From CAIVND01 sp035532075 (lineage in GTDB: Bacteria; Actinomycetota; Acidimicrobiia; Acidimicrobiales; Bog-793), in NCBI GenBank assembly GCA_035532075.1, contig DATKRV010000063.1, positions 1-7,031 on the forward strand: a DNA stretch of 7,031 nt, given 5' to 3'. Below are positions 7,001-7,031 of the stretch, piece after piece. The notes under the pieces were generated by a model. It was not told where the DNA came from and did no database searches. It saw only the letters and a program-made list of their open reading frames with translations. Every line of letters begins with the position of its first letter. The first letter of the stretch is position 1. The translations under genes were made by a program, and so were the position numbers.

Positions 7001-7031
7001 GCGTGCAAGAACCGAACACGGTCGAGCCGCT
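4026..7031 (-). CDS. Ig-like repeat / transmembrane / GGDEF-EAL protein, C-terminal 1002 residues (start beyond right edge)
   Basis: The frame is open to the right edge. Residues here are counted from 7031. Residues 1-53 and 54-about 150 are Big_3_5-type Ig-like repeats, each with a CxxxxxxC pair (9/16 and 102/109). About 150-394 is an unrecognised Ser/Ala/Val-rich, probably extracytoplasmic region. Three hydrophobic segments follow at about 399-420, 427-443 and 448-470. The RRRRNR after the first fits an outside N-terminus and a cytoplasmic C-terminus. About 472-565 is a charged, Arg-rich linker. The GGDEF domain (about 570-725) is degenerate: AADEY at 646-650 replaces GGDEF, Asn605 replaces the first metal-binding Asp, and the RxxD inhibitory site is absent. 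The EAL domain (about 745-990) keeps EAL 773-775, ELTES 866-870, DD 895-896, Lys916, EGVE 952-955 and Gln972. Loop 6 reads DFGIKYSS rather than DFGTGYSS. Likely role: a membrane c-di-GMP phosphodiesterase controlled from outside, or a c-di-GMP/GTP-responsive switch. Confidence 0.95.
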   Translation of the reverse strand, partial: SGSTVFGSCTLSSGTCAVVTSSLAVGTDAMSATYTGDSLDSASTSATLTYTVTRIVTSVSLLAIPARTSAFTSSVRFKADVSPSTARGTVTFKNGSTVLGSCRLSSGRCAFTTTSLPGGTDTIRASYQPNAQDSSKYTSATSNPQVELVLVSIPVATSATQRLTRPALGNQVLSGFAPSSAVAIQAVGSRTVSSFELSSGLINDSSLSLAISSSASQQGAGFAQVTSVAAVSNARARNFAGIQGVAAATVNRYLSDSSLQPPRMVNSYLGTPGHKWVEITVEVSSYVPGTIAFLAVTTRPLMFADAVIGKDGMAVIRGVFPVDLLGMGAHHIRVVGERVLDTVLANSRGQVMFPAFAITAIHQFDAKTMATVSIDGMSANNTPLTLVRVVALGASISWWTLLFPAVLLLAALLAVVLGWVRRRRNRVLVNVVVFGGSIVPIVTGWHEGVFALANAGFDIGFGAIVLVQLLPNLRNERVVRERSQFFGYRFERRSDRLKGRNVYEEDEMGSAYSPYQRGSQWRRRIERRIGARPTRPIGVSADQFEADRSGRERTRPSASKRSHGQEELSEKLAGRPNLILFLERVGQALARASGDDSKIAVLYFNLDGFRVFNDAKGKEYGDVLLQVVAERLRATIGDDDVLAHLAADEYAILCNDVADEADAHSRAEQILKAFKRPFVLADGEVMASASIGIALGDQYASPSALVEDAEIALHTAKKVGRGGVRIYDVGIRKRAEYRFTLDGALHHALARNELFLAYQPIASLRTRRYVGVEALLRWRHPELGVIGPEEFIPVAEENGLIVPIGTWVLERACEQLRLWRDASPEASGWLMSVNAAALQLRALDFPDVIERSLEHSGLMSSDLRIELTESALIESGVATDVLRRLRELGVRISIDDFGIKYSSLSYLTRLPIDELKIDESFIGGLVGDESMQAIVAAILTIGRSLGLTVTAEGVETEAQLIELLMLGCDSVQGFLFEKPLPPDECFTALMGTPRPPLGRKL
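6714..6750 (-). repeat. Ig-repeat DNA copy, inner
   Basis: This 37-base segment matches 6993-7029 at 34 of 37 positions. It encodes the STVLGSCRLSSG part of the second Ig-like domain. The offset of 279 bases equals 93 codons, the size expected of one Ig-like domain. Similarity continues more weakly to the left, through the stretch encoding the next strand of the domain. Confidence 0.85.
6993..7029 (-). repeat. Ig-repeat DNA copy, outer (at window edge)
   Basis: This copy matches 6714-6750, shifted by 279 bases with three mismatches. It encodes STVFGSCTLSSG. Because the copy is cut by the window edge in the middle of a domain, at least part of one more Ig-like domain, and probably a longer array, lies upstream in the gene. 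Confidence 0.85.

Noticed and set aside
7017..7019. GTG as the start of the GGDEF-EAL gene
   Set aside because: It is the Val of STVFGSC inside an Ig repeat. The frame stays open to the window edge and no signal peptide follows, so the true start is outside.

Overview
The window has moderate-to-high GC. Its genes use GTG starts and encode secreted or membrane proteins in actinobacterial style: a lipoprotein class B penicillin-binding protein with a MecA-type N-terminal domain, a Bug/TctC-like solute-binding protein, and a multidomain c-di-GMP protein. This suggests an actinobacterium of intermediate GC. An Acidimicrobiia-type acidophile would fit, but that is an inference from gene content and composition, and nothing in the window fixes the taxon.

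Layout from left to right. (1) 1-207, minus strand: the 5' end of a gene for a secreted protein that leaves the window on the left. (2) 271-2229, plus strand: a 652-codon class B penicillin-binding protein with all three transpeptidase motifs, divergent from the first gene. (3) 2230-2636: a convergent intergenic stretch with no convincing gene, carrying a strong intrinsic terminator for the minus strand. (4) 2637-3806, minus strand: an exported TctC/Bug-like binding protein with no transporter genes beside it. (5) 3807-4025: an AT-rich promoter region with a bulged palindrome that may be an operator. (6) 4026-7031, minus strand: the 3' 1002 codons of a very large protein whose start lies beyond the right edge. 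It has Ig-like repeats, an uncharacterised extracytoplasmic region, three membrane segments, a basic linker, a degenerate GGDEF domain and a largely intact EAL domain.

The genes do not form one metabolic operon. The shared theme is the cell surface: wall synthesis, extracytoplasmic solute capture, and a transmembrane protein that could link an adhesin-like exterior to c-di-GMP breakdown inside. The Ig-repeat/GGDEF-EAL fusion is the most unusual item. The orphan binding protein just downstream of it, on the same strand but behind its own apparent promoter and operator, is the next thing to follow up.
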